A stretch of 42,889 bases of DNA from a virus: positions 1 to 42,889 of IMG/VR virus record IMGVR_UViG_3300045996_001122; one strand, given 5' to 3'. Under the pieces are notes generated by a model. It was not told the origin of the DNA. It saw only the letters and a list, made by a program, of their open reading frames with translations, and searched no databases. Within the stretch, counting starts at the first letter, position 1. Each line of letters starts with the position of its first letter. Shown one piece after another: positions 7,064 to 14,697 of the stretch. The position numbers and the translations under genes are program-made.

Positions 7064-7191
7064 ACACCGGAACTCGTGGCCGCTTTCGATCATGGCTCGC
7101 ATCCGTCAAGAACATGACGTACTCGAAGTATTCCACGCTCAAGGTTGAGGAGAAGGTAGCAATTCAGAAGGAGTATCGGGGGGTGAAGTGA
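7060..7191 (+). CDS. Small basic hypothetical protein
   Basis: This 43-residue basic protein begins at an ATG overlapping the previous stop by four bases, and its stop overlaps the next GTG start. No motif is recognised. Confidence 0.5.
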   Translation: MNTGTRGRFRSWLASVKNMTYSKYSTLKVEEKVAIQKEYRGVK

Positions 7192-7382
7192 GGTTTTCAA
7201 TGTATAACGACCAACTCGACCCCTTTAAGTGGCGTCCCTGGTTTGCGTGGTATCCCGTGTACATCCACTCGTCGGGACATAAGACAGAAGGCGCGTTAAC
7301 CAAGTGGCGAGACCATTACGTGTGGTTGGAGTGGGTAGAGAAGAAAGGGCGTTGCTTACCTGACTATAGGCTCCCGAAGTGA
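7188..7382 (+). CDS. Small Trp-rich hypothetical protein
   Basis: This 64-residue protein starts at GTG 7188 behind a GGGGG run (ATG 7200 is an alternative). It contains an unusually high number of Trp and Tyr residues (FKWRPWFAWYPVY, HYVWLEWVE). The function is unknown. Confidence 0.55.
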   Translation: MRFSMYNDQLDPFKWRPWFAWYPVYIHSSGHKTEGALTKWRDHYVWLEWVEKKGRCLPDYRLPK

Positions 7383-7519
7383 CGGCAACCGCACCCGACG
7401 ACGAGGACGAGAAGGACGAAATGCACGAAGTCTATTCCTGTGACTGTGCGGAGTGTCGAGAGTGGCGGTTCGATCAATGGCTTGAACATGAATACGACCG
7501 AGTGAGGGGGTACGGGTGA
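7379..7519 (+). CDS. Small CxC-x2-C protein
   Basis: This 46-residue protein starts at a GTG overlapping the previous stop. An acidic N terminus is followed by SCDCAEC, a tight three-cysteine cluster that could bind zinc with a further ligand, and an aromatic helix. It is tightly coupled to both neighbours. Confidence 0.5.
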   Translation: MTATAPDDEDEKDEMHEVYSCDCAECREWRFDQWLEHEYDRVRGYG

Positions 7520-7659
7520 CGGGTAATACGTTCGTGTATTGCTTAATGACTCTCAACGCGGGGGCTTCGATTACCTACTTTATTCAGGGTGACGCGTGGC
7601 GGGCGGGGTATTGGGCGTGTGCTTTCGCTTTTAACTTGTGCTTCCTCAACTTGAAATGA
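7516..7659 (+). CDS. 47-residue membrane microprotein
   Basis: A GTG start overlaps the previous stop. The protein has two hydrophobic segments separated by a QGDAWRAGY turn, so it is probably a two-span hairpin. Its stop overlaps the ATG of the polymerase gene (ATGA). Confidence 0.5.
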   Translation: MTGNTFVYCLMTLNAGASITYFIQGDAWRAGYWACAFAFNLCFLNLK

Positions 7660-10220
7660 TCGCTAAACCTGAAACGTGTGTCAGTTGTCCATTAGCGGGA
7701 GATATGAAGGGGTTTGTTCCCGACCGTCTCGTTGAAGGTTCACGCCTCCTCGTCCTCAATCAGTCCCCCGGTAAGGAGGATGAAAAGGGGCAACGGATTA
7801 CGGGGTACGACGGGAAGATCCCGTTGTACGAGACTGTTACCCCTCAACCCTTAATCGGCGCAACCGGCTACCAACTCGCCAACACGTACCTCCCCTTAGC
7901 CGGGGAGACGTTTGAGGGGGTGTCTACCGCCTCCCTCCTCAAGTGTCGGTACAAACACTCGAATACTTTACCCCCAGGAGACGTATTACGTGACGCCGTA
8001 TCTCATTGTACTACTCATCATCTTAGTGTGCCTAGCTCTGTACAACTTATTGTCGCGTTAGGAGGACCACCATTTGAGTTCACACAACCGGAACTTGTCA
8101 AACAACACAGGAAAACCAAAAAGGGTGTCACGAAAGAAGGCGAACGGGAAAAAGGTGGACCGATCAACTCGTGGCGGGGGTTCCTTGGACCTGAAACGTA
8201 CGAAGGGCGCAAGGTGTTCGCCGTCGTCCACCCCGCGGACCTCTTCAGAGACGCCGCGCAACGTATTCCAGCGAGACTTGATTGGAAGCGCATTGGTCGA
8301 GTCCTTCGAGGAGAGTGGCCTAAACCGATACCGTCCAGACTTACAGTCTCGAGTAATGTCGAAGCCCTTAATGCTGCCTTCGACGACGCGGAGAAAGCCG
8401 AGTACGTTGCAATCGACACGGAGTTTAACCCCGAAACGAAGTTCCTATCCCTTATCGGATTGGGTTGGCCGGTACATGGCGAACGTACGGAGGTACGTAC
8501 AGTTACGGGACTCCAGTTGCGTTGGGTCGGTGACGATTCTATCGGGTCTGAAGTTCGAGCGTGTTTCATACGCCGACTTGCCCGATTGGTTAGACAAGTT
8601 CCAATCGTCTTACAAAACGCGAAAGCTGACCTATCTGTAATCAGTAAAAACTTACACATTGCCCCGAAGTCGTACCGTCAGATTGAAGACACCATGCACA
8701 TGCACAGTGTCTTGTGGTCGGAAATGCCTCACTCGTTAGACTTCCTTGCGTCGATCTACGGGGGGTACACGAAGCTCAAACACCTTCAGTACGTGGATGA
8801 GCTTCTATATAACTGGGGAGACGTAATTGAAACGATAGAAGTGTATGAAGCCTTACGGCGGGAGTTTAAGGCTGATCCACTGACGGAGAAGGTATATCGG
8901 GAACAGTCATTACCACTTATTCCTATCACACTAGAACGGGAAACACTTGGAATTAGAATCAATCAAACGCGACGTGATGAACTCGTCAACGCCTACACTG
9001 AACGTGTCACTCGGTTTGCTGCAATGGCTGAATGTTACGCGGGGTACCCTCTTAATCTCGTGTCAAGTGGATGCAACGGGCAACTTGCAAGCCACCTACG
9101 CACTTATGAAGGACTAGACCTTGACTCGGTTGACGAAGAGACGATTGCTACTGAGCGTGACAAGTTCCTCCCCTTCGAGCGTGAGACGGAAGACAAGCAC
9201 GGCTTCACGCCCGAGTACGTCCAAGGGCGGATCAACGAAGGGGCGCACCCGCTCTTAGAGTTACGGGCGGCGTTCATTTACTACTCACAAGCCCTCAACC
9301 AAGACCTTCTCCCCCTCAAGGGGAAGGTGAGGGTGTACCCGTCGTTCCGTCCTGACGCGCAAGCAAGCGGACGGTGGAGTACGACCCGTCCCGCATTGGC
9401 TAAGGTCCCCAACGACTTCCTGTCTATTTATGTACCGGATGAAGGGAAGATTCTGTTCGGGGCAGACTACGACGCCCAAGAACCCCGAATCTTCATGGCG
9501 GAAGCGAAGTCTACGTACCTCAAACGCTCCTTCGACGACGCCTTAGACATACACACCATGCTCGTGTGTGACATGTTCGGCTGGCCACACCCCCCGAACC
9601 TCACGAACCCTCACAACACCCCTGAGTGTGAGGCGTGGCGTAACCAAGTGGGGTGGGGTGGGAAAGAGGACAAACGCCGTACCGTGTCGAAGAACGTGCG
9701 GTATGAGCGGTACTACATGGGTACGGGGAAACAGGCTATTAAAAAGGCCGTCAAACTGGGGCTACCTAAGGAAGCAATGGAACGAGCGTCACGTCTCGTG
9801 ATCCAGCAAGACCCGAACGTAGCCGACTTCCATAGGGGTATTAAGAAGCTCGCCAAAACCAAGCGTGTCCGGTCGTGGTTTGGGCGCTTACGGGTGTGTT
9901 TAGGCACGGGCGAGCAAGTTGAACGGGAAATGTGTAACCACAAAATGCAAGCGGGGGGTGTGGACATTCTGAACTTAGGGTTAATTGAGGTCGCACAGAA
10001 GTACCCCTTCGCCTCAATGTTCTACACCCGACACGATAGCTTTTGGTTTGAAATCCCCGAGTCACTATTCACCGAGGAGGTAGCGAACGGCATACGTCAA
10101 ATCTGTGAGCAACCGAGACCTATTAACGGAATGATGGTCAAGTTCCCCGGGTCGTGGAAGACCATGACGAGTGACGGTGTAATGAAGTCCTACAAATTCA
10201 CAAAGGAGGTTTCTAAGTGA
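7656..10220 (+). CDS. UDG domain-3'-5' exonuclease-family A DNA polymerase fusion
   Basis: This 854-residue protein (ATG 7656; an in-frame GTG at 7638 is possible) combines three modules. Residues 1-210 resemble a family 4/5 uracil-DNA glycosylase: Fe-S cysteines C8, C11, C97 and C118, a NQSPGKEDE motif at 35-43, and VVHPAD near 190. Residues 245-400 are a DnaQ-like exonuclease with D254/E256 (DTEF), N321/D325 (NAKAD) and Y385/D389 (YNWGD). Residues 430-854 are a PolA polymerase: SGRWSTTRPALAKVP (571-585), motif A GADYDAQEPR with D604, O-helix R675, K679, Y683 and Y687, and motif C HDS (793-795). Motif C is normally HDE. Tyr at the Klenow F762 position resembles T7 polymerase. It is the replicative polymerase. 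Confidence 0.92.
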   Translation: MIAKPETCVSCPLAGDMKGFVPDRLVEGSRLLVLNQSPGKEDEKGQRITGYDGKIPLYETVTPQPLIGATGYQLANTYLPLAGETFEGVSTASLLKCRYKHSNTLPPGDVLRDAVSHCTTHHLSVPSSVQLIVALGGPPFEFTQPELVKQHRKTKKGVTKEGEREKGGPINSWRGFLGPETYEGRKVFAVVHPADLFRDAAQRIPARLDWKRIGRVLRGEWPKPIPSRLTVSSNVEALNAAFDDAEKAEYVAIDTEFNPETKFLSLIGLGWPVHGERTEVRTVTGLQLRWVGDDSIGSEVRACFIRRLARLVRQVPIVLQNAKADLSVISKNLHIAPKSYRQIEDTMHMHSVLWSEMPHSLDFLASIYGGYTKLKHLQYVDELLYNWGDVIETIEVYEALRREFKADPLTEKVYREQSLPLIPITLERETLGIRINQTRRDELVNAYTERVTRFAAMAECYAGYPLNLVSSGCNGQLASHLRTYEGLDLDSVDEETIATERDKFLPFERETEDKHGFTPEYVQGRINEGAHPLLELRAAFIYYSQALNQDLLPLKGKVRVYPSFRPDAQASGRWSTTRPALAKVPNDFLSIYVPDEGKILFGADYDAQEPRIFMAEAKSTYLKRSFDDALDIHTMLVCDMFGWPHPPNLTNPHNTPECEAWRNQVGWGGKEDKRRTVSKNVRYERYYMGTGKQAIKKAVKLGLPKEAMERASRLVIQQDPNVADFHRGIKKLAKTKRVRSWFGRLRVCLGTGEQVEREMCNHKMQAGGVDILNLGLIEVAQKYPFASMFYTRHDSFWFEIPESLFTEEVANGIRQICEQPRPINGMMVKFPGSWKTMTSDGVMKSYKFTKEVSK

Positions 10221-10426
10221 AAGTAACCGCCGGTCGGAAGTCTGTCACCCTCACCCTGACGTTAGAAGACGACGAGATACAGCACCTTCAAACGATTCTG
10301 TACCCCGCTAAGAAATATCTTAATGGGGCTGAGAACGATTTCGAGTTTAACTTGTGGTCTCAGATCAAGGACGAGACGGGCATTAAGCAACGTGACGCGA
10401 TTGACGACGAGGGTGACGACGAGTGA
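10217..10426 (+). CDS. Small acidic hypothetical protein
   Basis: This 69-residue protein starts at a GTG overlapping the polymerase stop by four bases, with AAAGGAGG upstream. It has an N-terminal beta hairpin (KSVTLTLTLEDDE), a helix, and a very acidic C terminus. No function is assigned. Confidence 0.6.
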   Translation: MKVTAGRKSVTLTLTLEDDEIQHLQTILYPAKKYLNGAENDFEFNLWSQIKDETGIKQRDAIDDEGDDE

Positions 10427-10668
10427 GCGCTACCCAGTTGAAACTCTTCACCCCCACCGCAAAGGACCGTAGCAGGTTTGGTAATCAGCGTGAGTTAATC
10501 CTCAGCATGTTGGAGAAAGGGCCGGTGTTACGGTCGGAGTTGGTCAACGTGGCACGAAACGTCACCGCGAGGATTTCAGAGTTACGGGCGAGTGGGTACG
10601 ACATTCAATGTCAACGGTATAACGACACGGGGGAAACGGTGTATTGCTTGTTAGGGGGTGTGTCGTGA
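10423..10668 (+). CDS. Winged-helix phage DNA-binding protein
   Basis: This 81-residue protein starts at a GTG overlapping the previous stop. Its core (residues 22-72) fits a small winged helix common in phages: a first helix NQRELILSMLEKG, the turn VLRSELVNVARN, a recognition helix VTARISELRASGYDI, and a wing QRYNDTGETVYCLL. It could regulate or assist replication. The partner site is unknown. Confidence 0.65.
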   Translation: MSATQLKLFTPTAKDRSRFGNQRELILSMLEKGPVLRSELVNVARNVTARISELRASGYDIQCQRYNDTGETVYCLLGGVS

Positions 10669-10865
10669 GGGTGTACTACAAACGATACCTTGCTGACGCC
10701 ATTTTGAAGTTGAAGCACGACGCCGACGTGGCACACCGTACCATTGAAAAGATTGTCTTAACGAAAACTGAAGGACACCAACTTGAGTGGGAATTGAGTC
10801 AAGTGTTGTGCGGGTTCGACTCGAACAAACTATACGGCATCGTCGTTGAGATTGAGGGCAGTTAA
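10665..10865 (+). CDS. Hypothetical protein
   Basis: This 66-residue protein starts at GTG 10665, overlapping the previous stop by four bases; an upstream TTG is less likely. It is largely helical and charged. The stop shares a base with the next ATG. Confidence 0.58.
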   Translation: MRVYYKRYLADAILKLKHDADVAHRTIEKIVLTKTEGHQLEWELSQVLCGFDSNKLYGIVVEIEGS

Positions 10866-11602
10866 TGGTTGAGAAGCTGAAACGTGTCCTCATCCTCCCC
10901 GACCTCCACGCCCCCTTTCACGACAAGACCGCGTGGAAGTTGGTGTTACAAGTGGCGAAGGCGTTTGAATGGGACACCATCGTCTCACTAGGCGACTTCT
11001 ACGATTGCTACAGCGTGTCCCGGTACGTGAAAGACCCGAAGATAAAGGCGTCGTTCGATGAGGAGATTGAGAAGGGGCGGAAGCTGTGTCTCGAACCCCT
11101 CAACCGTATCCCATGTCGTCAGAAACTCATCGTGTTAGGCAATCACGAGGAGCGCCCGCGGGATTACCTCAAGGACAAAGCCCCCGAAATCTACACGAAG
11201 TTCGATAAGGAGGATTGGTTGGGGTTCAGGTCTACGGGGTGGGACGTGTACGAGTACCACGACCACGCCCGAATGGGGAAGTTACTGTTCACTCACGAGG
11301 TCGGGGCGTCGGGGGCGTTGGCAGTACTCAACGCGGTACAGGGGAACATTGTCACCGGCCATGACCACCAGTTGAACTACGTCGTACGAGGGACGGCACT
11401 TGGAATAATGCACGTCTCAGCGACGTTCGGGTGGTTGGGGGATCGGGTTCACGCCAAGTACATGCACTCGATAAAGGCCATGCGGAATTGGGCGTTAGGG
11501 TTTGGCTATGGGTATGTGAGAGACAACGGGTGGGTATATCTGAAGCCCGCGACGATTATTAAAAACTCTGTTGTGGTGGAAGGGAGACTATTTACAGCAT
11601 GA
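10865..11602 (+). CDS. Calcineurin-like metallophosphoesterase
   Basis: This 245-residue protein shows the complete metal-binding signature of the family: D13-x-H15 (LPDLHAPF), GDFYD with D44, GNHEE with N93 and H94, H144 (LFTHE) and GHDH at 165-168. It should bind two divalent metals and hydrolyse a phosphoester. Phage relatives are often found beside DNA polymerase genes, where 3' phosphate removal, 2',3'-cyclic nucleotide or signal-nucleotide hydrolysis have been proposed; the substrate cannot be told here. It is coupled to both neighbours by one- to four-base overlaps. Confidence 0.85.
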   Translation: MVEKLKRVLILPDLHAPFHDKTAWKLVLQVAKAFEWDTIVSLGDFYDCYSVSRYVKDPKIKASFDEEIEKGRKLCLEPLNRIPCRQKLIVLGNHEERPRDYLKDKAPEIYTKFDKEDWLGFRSTGWDVYEYHDHARMGKLLFTHEVGASGALAVLNAVQGNIVTGHDHQLNYVVRGTALGIMHVSATFGWLGDRVHAKYMHSIKAMRNWALGFGYGYVRDNGWVYLKPATIIKNSVVVEGRLFTA

Positions 11603-11742
11603 CCGTAAAAGACCTTCGCAAGTGGCTAGAAGACGTGTCCATAGACGCCATTATTGAGGTACGGGAAGGTTACTCACTATACGAACCGCTAGACATAAAG
11701 CGGTTGCGGGCCGTCCGGGTTGAACGTGAGGACGAAAAGTAA
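11599..11742 (+). CDS. Small hypothetical protein
   Basis: This 47-residue protein starts at an ATG overlapping the phosphoesterase stop and ends in TAATG coupling to the next gene. The pattern TVKDLRKWLEDVSIDAIIEV resembles a common short phage fold in which an N-terminal helix precedes a strand, but no function is known. Confidence 0.58.
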   Translation: MTVKDLRKWLEDVSIDAIIEVREGYSLYEPLDIKRLRAVRVEREDEK

Positions 11743-11987
11743 TGGCTCAACCGAAACGTCCGTTAACGTACCTCGTTCACCCGTTGTTATTGGAAACACC
11801 TGAAGTACAAGCGCTGATCCGTAAGGGACACACCGTCACCACGGAGAAGACACTCGACGGTCCTGACTTGGTAATCGGCCCTAACTGTTACCGTATCAGT
11901 CCTGAGACGATTAACCTTCTCGACATGGCGACGTTAAGCGCGAGACTCAGTAAGTACGGACCACCGCCGAGACGGGGGGAGAAATGA
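11742..11987 (+). CDS. Hypothetical protein
   Basis: This 81-residue protein has a Rossmann-like opening pattern (TYLVHPLL, VQALIRKGHTV, DLVIGPNCYRI) with alternating strands and helices. A basic, Pro-rich tail follows. No family is recognised. Confidence 0.58.
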   Translation: MAQPKRPLTYLVHPLLLETPEVQALIRKGHTVTTEKTLDGPDLVIGPNCYRISPETINLLDMATLSARLSKYGPPPRRGEK

Positions 11988-12124
11988 AAGGACCAAATAA
12001 CGCTCACGTTATTGGTGCTGTTTATATCGCGGCTGGCTTTGTCGCGCCTATACCTGCCGTAACAATCATTTTCGTGGCAGTAGGTCTGATTTACAACTTA
12101 CTAGCCTTGATGGTGACTGACTAA
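11984..12124 (+). CDS. 46-residue membrane microprotein
   Basis: ATG 11984 overlaps the previous stop. The protein carries two hydrophobic segments (VIGAVYIAAGFVAPIPA and VTIIFVAVGLIYNLLALMV) that would form a transmembrane hairpin. The stop shares a base with the next ATG. Confidence 0.55.
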   Translation: MKGPNNAHVIGAVYIAAGFVAPIPAVTIIFVAVGLIYNLLALMVTD

Positions 12125-12441
12125 TGAAGGGACGTTGGCAAAAACATAAAGGACAAAAGTGTGGCGGTGTCGAGGCGAAATGTTACTACTGCCTCAACCC
12201 GCCAATTGGTCCAACAAGTAACGTCGTCCGATCCAGTGCGAAGGGCATTAAACTAACGAGGAGATCATGGAAACTTGTAGCGGGAATGTGGAGACAACAG
12301 TTGTTGAGCAAGGTTCAGGAGACCTCACCGGAGAAGGAATCGCCGGTATCGCAGTTATCATTGCCGTTGGACTCTTCGGGTTGTGGTGGTCCTTCCACAC
12401 CCCCGAACCCCGATACCACGCCGGTCAATGCGTCCAGTTAA
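12124..12441 (+). CDS. Small Cys/basic protein overlapping next gene (uncertain)
   Basis: TAATG coupling opens a 105-residue frame with a basic N terminus and CYYC (residues 20-23), possibly half of a zinc knuckle. Its last 175 bases overlap the better supported membrane protein gene at 12267 in another frame, where the sequence becomes Ser/Pro-rich and of low complexity. The first 47 codons are the most believable part; the true product may be shorter or absent. Confidence 0.35.
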   Translation: MKGRWQKHKGQKCGGVEAKCYYCLNPPIGPTSNVVRSSAKGIKLTRRSWKLVAGMWRQQLLSKVQETSPEKESPVSQLSLPLDSSGCGGPSTPPNPDTTPVNASS

Positions 12442-12626
12442 ACGACGACGCTGAGTCATGGGAGCCGTTCACACGAGCGCGGATTGAAATGATCGGGAAA
12501 CGTAAATACCTGTATCGCTTCATCCCTGAAAACCTCTACCGAGATAGTGAGGGCCGGTCCCGTACGTTTGCTGACTTTGAAAGCATCTATATACCGATTA
12601 CATGTCCAACGAAAGGAGCCAAGTGA
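12267..12626 (+). CDS. Single-span membrane protein with soluble C-terminal domain
   Basis: This 119-residue protein starts at ATG 12267 behind an ACGAGGAG site. Residues 20-43 form one transmembrane helix (GIAGIAVIIAVGLFGLWWSF), followed by a soluble domain with strands and aromatic residues that resembles a small beta barrel. The last four bases overlap the next GTG. It forms a pair with the exported protein that follows, suggesting an envelope role during early infection. Confidence 0.6.
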   Translation: METCSGNVETTVVEQGSGDLTGEGIAGIAVIIAVGLFGLWWSFHTPEPRYHAGQCVQLNDDAESWEPFTRARIEMIGKRKYLYRFIPENLYRDSEGRSRTFADFESIYIPITCPTKGAK

Positions 12627-13072
12627 TTAGACGCTTACTCAGCTACTTACTGTTTATGGCCGCGTGTCTTGGGGGTGCAGTCTTGGTTGCGAACATTGCC
12701 AAGGGGGACGACACTATGCCCCTCATCCAAGAGTTACGCCTCAGTGACGACTACTCCGTCTCGTTGTTCGCGTGTCATGTGCCTCAGAAGACAGCCCGGT
12801 TGATCGACACGAACCCCCGTAACCTTCACGGGAAACAGGTTATTACGATCATGGCGGACAGGAATTACGACGGTTCCCCCGACATGATGCTTGTGTTTGA
12901 CTTGATACGAGACGGTGAACCGGCACCGTTCCCTCATTACTACGTGTACGACTTGGAGTTTACCGGTCGTCCCAATAAGGCGTATCGAGACGTGAATGGA
13001 AATGGGGTGTGTCAGGAAATGGAGGAGGTTCCGGTAAGTTATGTGGTGCAAGGGGAGGGTAAGGAGCTATGA
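12623..13072 (+). CDS. Exported early protein with two EF-hand-like loops
   Basis: This 149-residue protein starts at GTG 12623, chosen because AAAGGAG lies just upstream and the codon overlaps the previous stop; ATG 12602 is an alternative. The N terminus is a signal sequence (RRLLSYLLFMAACLGG), and AAC could be a weak lipobox. The mature part contains DRNYDGSPD and DVNGNGVCQEME, both like the Ca-binding loops of EF-hand or dockerin repeats, and two cysteines. Its role is unknown. An early envelope protein would suit host-surface modification or superinfection exclusion, but this is inference from location signals. Confidence 0.6.
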   Translation: MIRRLLSYLLFMAACLGGAVLVANIAKGDDTMPLIQELRLSDDYSVSLFACHVPQKTARLIDTNPRNLHGKQVITIMADRNYDGSPDMMLVFDLIRDGEPAPFPHYYVYDLEFTGRPNKAYRDVNGNGVCQEMEEVPVSYVVQGEGKEL

Positions 13073-13719
13073 AGGTTGGGGATAAGGTTCGCGTACTGTA
13101 TGACGGGTATACAGAAGATCGCCCTAACGACGGCGGGCTATGGCACGCCTTTCAGAAAGGTTCAATATGTGAAGTTACTTTTATATATGACGATGGCACC
13201 TTAGAGTTGCGGGGTACGAACAATCAAGGCGAACCTTGCGACAGCCTGAATCAAACGTTAAACGCGTTCCAAGTTGCCCCGTTGTGTCCCCCACAATTCG
13301 CCCAACCCCAACCGGCGACGATTGAGCCGCCGTTTGAGGACGAACCGAGTGTTGAATTGTGCGACGAGTACGAACGGGTAGCCCCACACCCCCCGTTGAA
13401 TGTGCTTCCGTCTACCTCAAGCGAACGTAAAGCTATCCCTATTACGTCGGGCGTCCTCGACTACTTCCCCGCGGCGTTGGCAGAAGTGGCGAAGGTCTCG
13501 AAGGCGGGCAACGATCAACACAACCCCGGCGAACCGTTGCACCACGCCCGGGGGAAGTCAATGGATCACGCGGATTGTCTGTTACGACACCTCATTGAAC
13601 GGGGAACACTCGATACGGACGGTCTCAGCCATACGGGTAAGCTCGCGTGGCGGGCGTTGGCGTTACTTCAAGAAGAGTGTGAAGCGAACGGGGCACCGTT
13701 GCCGAGGGGGGCGAGGTGA
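13069..13719 (+). CDS. dATP/dGTP diphosphohydrolase-like protein with N-terminal SH3-like domain
   Basis: This 216-residue protein has two parts. Residues 1-75 look like an SH3/KOW-type small barrel (GDKVRVLYDGY, GSICEVTF, GTLELRG). A Pro-rich linker leads to residues 118-205, which match the phage family annotated as dATP/dGTP diphosphohydrolase N-terminal domain (DUF5664): RKAIPITSGVLDYFPAAL, SKAGNDQHNPGEPLHHARGK, DHADCLLRHL and KLAWRALALLQEE. Relatives are thought to act on purine dNTP pools, and some occur in phages with modified DNA. No partner modification enzyme is seen here. Confidence 0.68.
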   Translation: MKVGDKVRVLYDGYTEDRPNDGGLWHAFQKGSICEVTFIYDDGTLELRGTNNQGEPCDSLNQTLNAFQVAPLCPPQFAQPQPATIEPPFEDEPSVELCDEYERVAPHPPLNVLPSTSSERKAIPITSGVLDYFPAALAEVAKVSKAGNDQHNPGEPLHHARGKSMDHADCLLRHLIERGTLDTDGLSHTGKLAWRALALLQEECEANGAPLPRGAR

Positions 13720-14096
13720 GTGACGAGGAAATAGGTAAAGCGTACGGAATGCTAAATGATTGCGAAGAACGTTGCCAAGCCCTAGAGGCCAGTCTCGCCT
13801 ATGCTCACGATGCCGCGAATACCGACACGGCAAGTACGAACCTGCTACTGAGAAGAATCACGCAGTTGGAAGGGGCGCTGAAGGGCATGATCCCGCGCTT
13901 TATCGAGTTGATGAATTTCTATAAGCGGGCTGAGGGATCAACTTGGACCACTGACTTTGACATAGCCTTACAGCACGCCCAGCAGGTCGTCCTAAGGGAT
14001 ACGCCCGTGAAACCCCCCTACAAAGAATGGTGTCGCACCCCTGAAACGTGTCGGGGGTTGAGTAGTTGTCCGTTAGACCCGACGTGCGCGGATTAG
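13716..14096 (+). CDS. Hypothetical protein with C-terminal Cys cluster
   Basis: This 126-residue protein starts at a GTG overlapping the previous stop. Residues 5-90 are helical. The C-terminal 24 residues hold four cysteines (EWCRTPETCRGLSSCPLDPTC), a spacing that suggests a small zinc-binding knuckle. No function is recognised. Confidence 0.6.
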   Translation: MSDEEIGKAYGMLNDCEERCQALEASLAYAHDAANTDTASTNLLLRRITQLEGALKGMIPRFIELMNFYKRAEGSTWTTDFDIALQHAQQVVLRDTPVKPPYKEWCRTPETCRGLSSCPLDPTCAD

Positions 14097-14124
14097 TTTA
14101 AACCTAAACCTAAAGGAGGTTCGT

Positions 14125-14466
14125 TTGAAAGTTCAGCGGAAAAATGAGGCGCATTGGGATACCAAGCTAGTGTGGGATGTAATTGACCAATCCCCAAATT
14201 ACTATATTTGTCGGGGCGTGTTTGGTGACCATTTCAGCGCCCCAAAAGCTGACTACGAAGAGTTCAAAGAACGCACGTATTCAATCGGGCAACGTCTCCG
14301 TATTTGCGGCGCAACGTACATCATCGGGACGCCAGAGTGTAACAAAATATCCCTTATCAATATTGATACAGGGTGCCGGTGGGGTGAATTAAAACCCGTT
14401 CAAAATACGCGACACATTACCAAGGCTGAACTAAACATTATAGACCCGTTCACAGTCGTCTCGTAA
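14125..14466 (+). CDS. Hypothetical protein, last gene of early block
   Basis: This 113-residue protein starts at TTG 14125, strongly supported by an AAAGGAGGT site eight bases upstream. It appears to be a mainly beta protein. Its sequence is more AT-rich than the surrounding genes. A perfect terminator follows. Confidence 0.65.
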   Translation: MKVQRKNEAHWDTKLVWDVIDQSPNYYICRGVFGDHFSAPKADYEEFKERTYSIGQRLRICGATYIIGTPECNKISLINIDTGCRWGELKPVQNTRHITKAELNIIDPFTVVS

Positions 14467-14488
14467 TCGTCTCCCGTAGACACACGAA

Positions 14489-14527
14489 GGCCCGTCCGGT
14501 CGTAACAGACTAGACGGGCCTTTTTGT
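14489..14527 (+). terminator. Rho-independent terminator ending the early block
   Basis: GGCCCGTC (14489-14496) pairs perfectly with GACGGGCC (14513-14520) around a 16-base loop and is followed by TTTTTGTTT. It lies where plus- and minus-strand transcription converge; the minus side has no U-tract after the stem. Confidence 0.88.
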
Positions 14528-14535
14528 TTGTCTAC

Positions 14536-14697
14536 TTACTTATGCGACAGAAATAACGCCAGTAACCCTGCGTACGCTCCCGCCAACGCTACTTTAATAT
14601 AGTCCACCGTCTGCTTAAACCCTAACACTTGGTCGATCTTCTGTTCCATCCGTTCAAGGCGGGCGTCGATCCGATCTATGGGGTTCTCGTTAGTCAC
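14536..14697 (-). CDS. XhlA-like small membrane lysis protein
   Basis: This 53-residue protein starts at a GTG that overlaps the stop of the holin-like gene by eight bases. It has an N-terminal amphipathic coiled-coil (NPIDRIDARLERMEQKIDQV) and a C-terminal transmembrane helix (VALAGAYAGLLALFL). This architecture is that of XhlA/hemolysin-type phage lysis accessory proteins. As the last gene of the late operon, beside holin and endolysin, a lysis role is likely. Confidence 0.6.
   Translation of the reverse strand: MTNENPIDRIDARLERMEQKIDQVLGFKQTVDYIKVALAGAYAGLLALFLSHK

Noticed and set aside
8018-8659. Minus-strand 213-residue frame
   Set aside because: It lies opposite the UDG and exonuclease domains of the polymerase and reads as a Ser/Arg-rich antisense translation.
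14489-14527. Bidirectional terminator
   Set aside because: The stem is symmetrical, but only the plus-strand side has a U-tract; on the minus side the stem is followed by TTCGTGTG.
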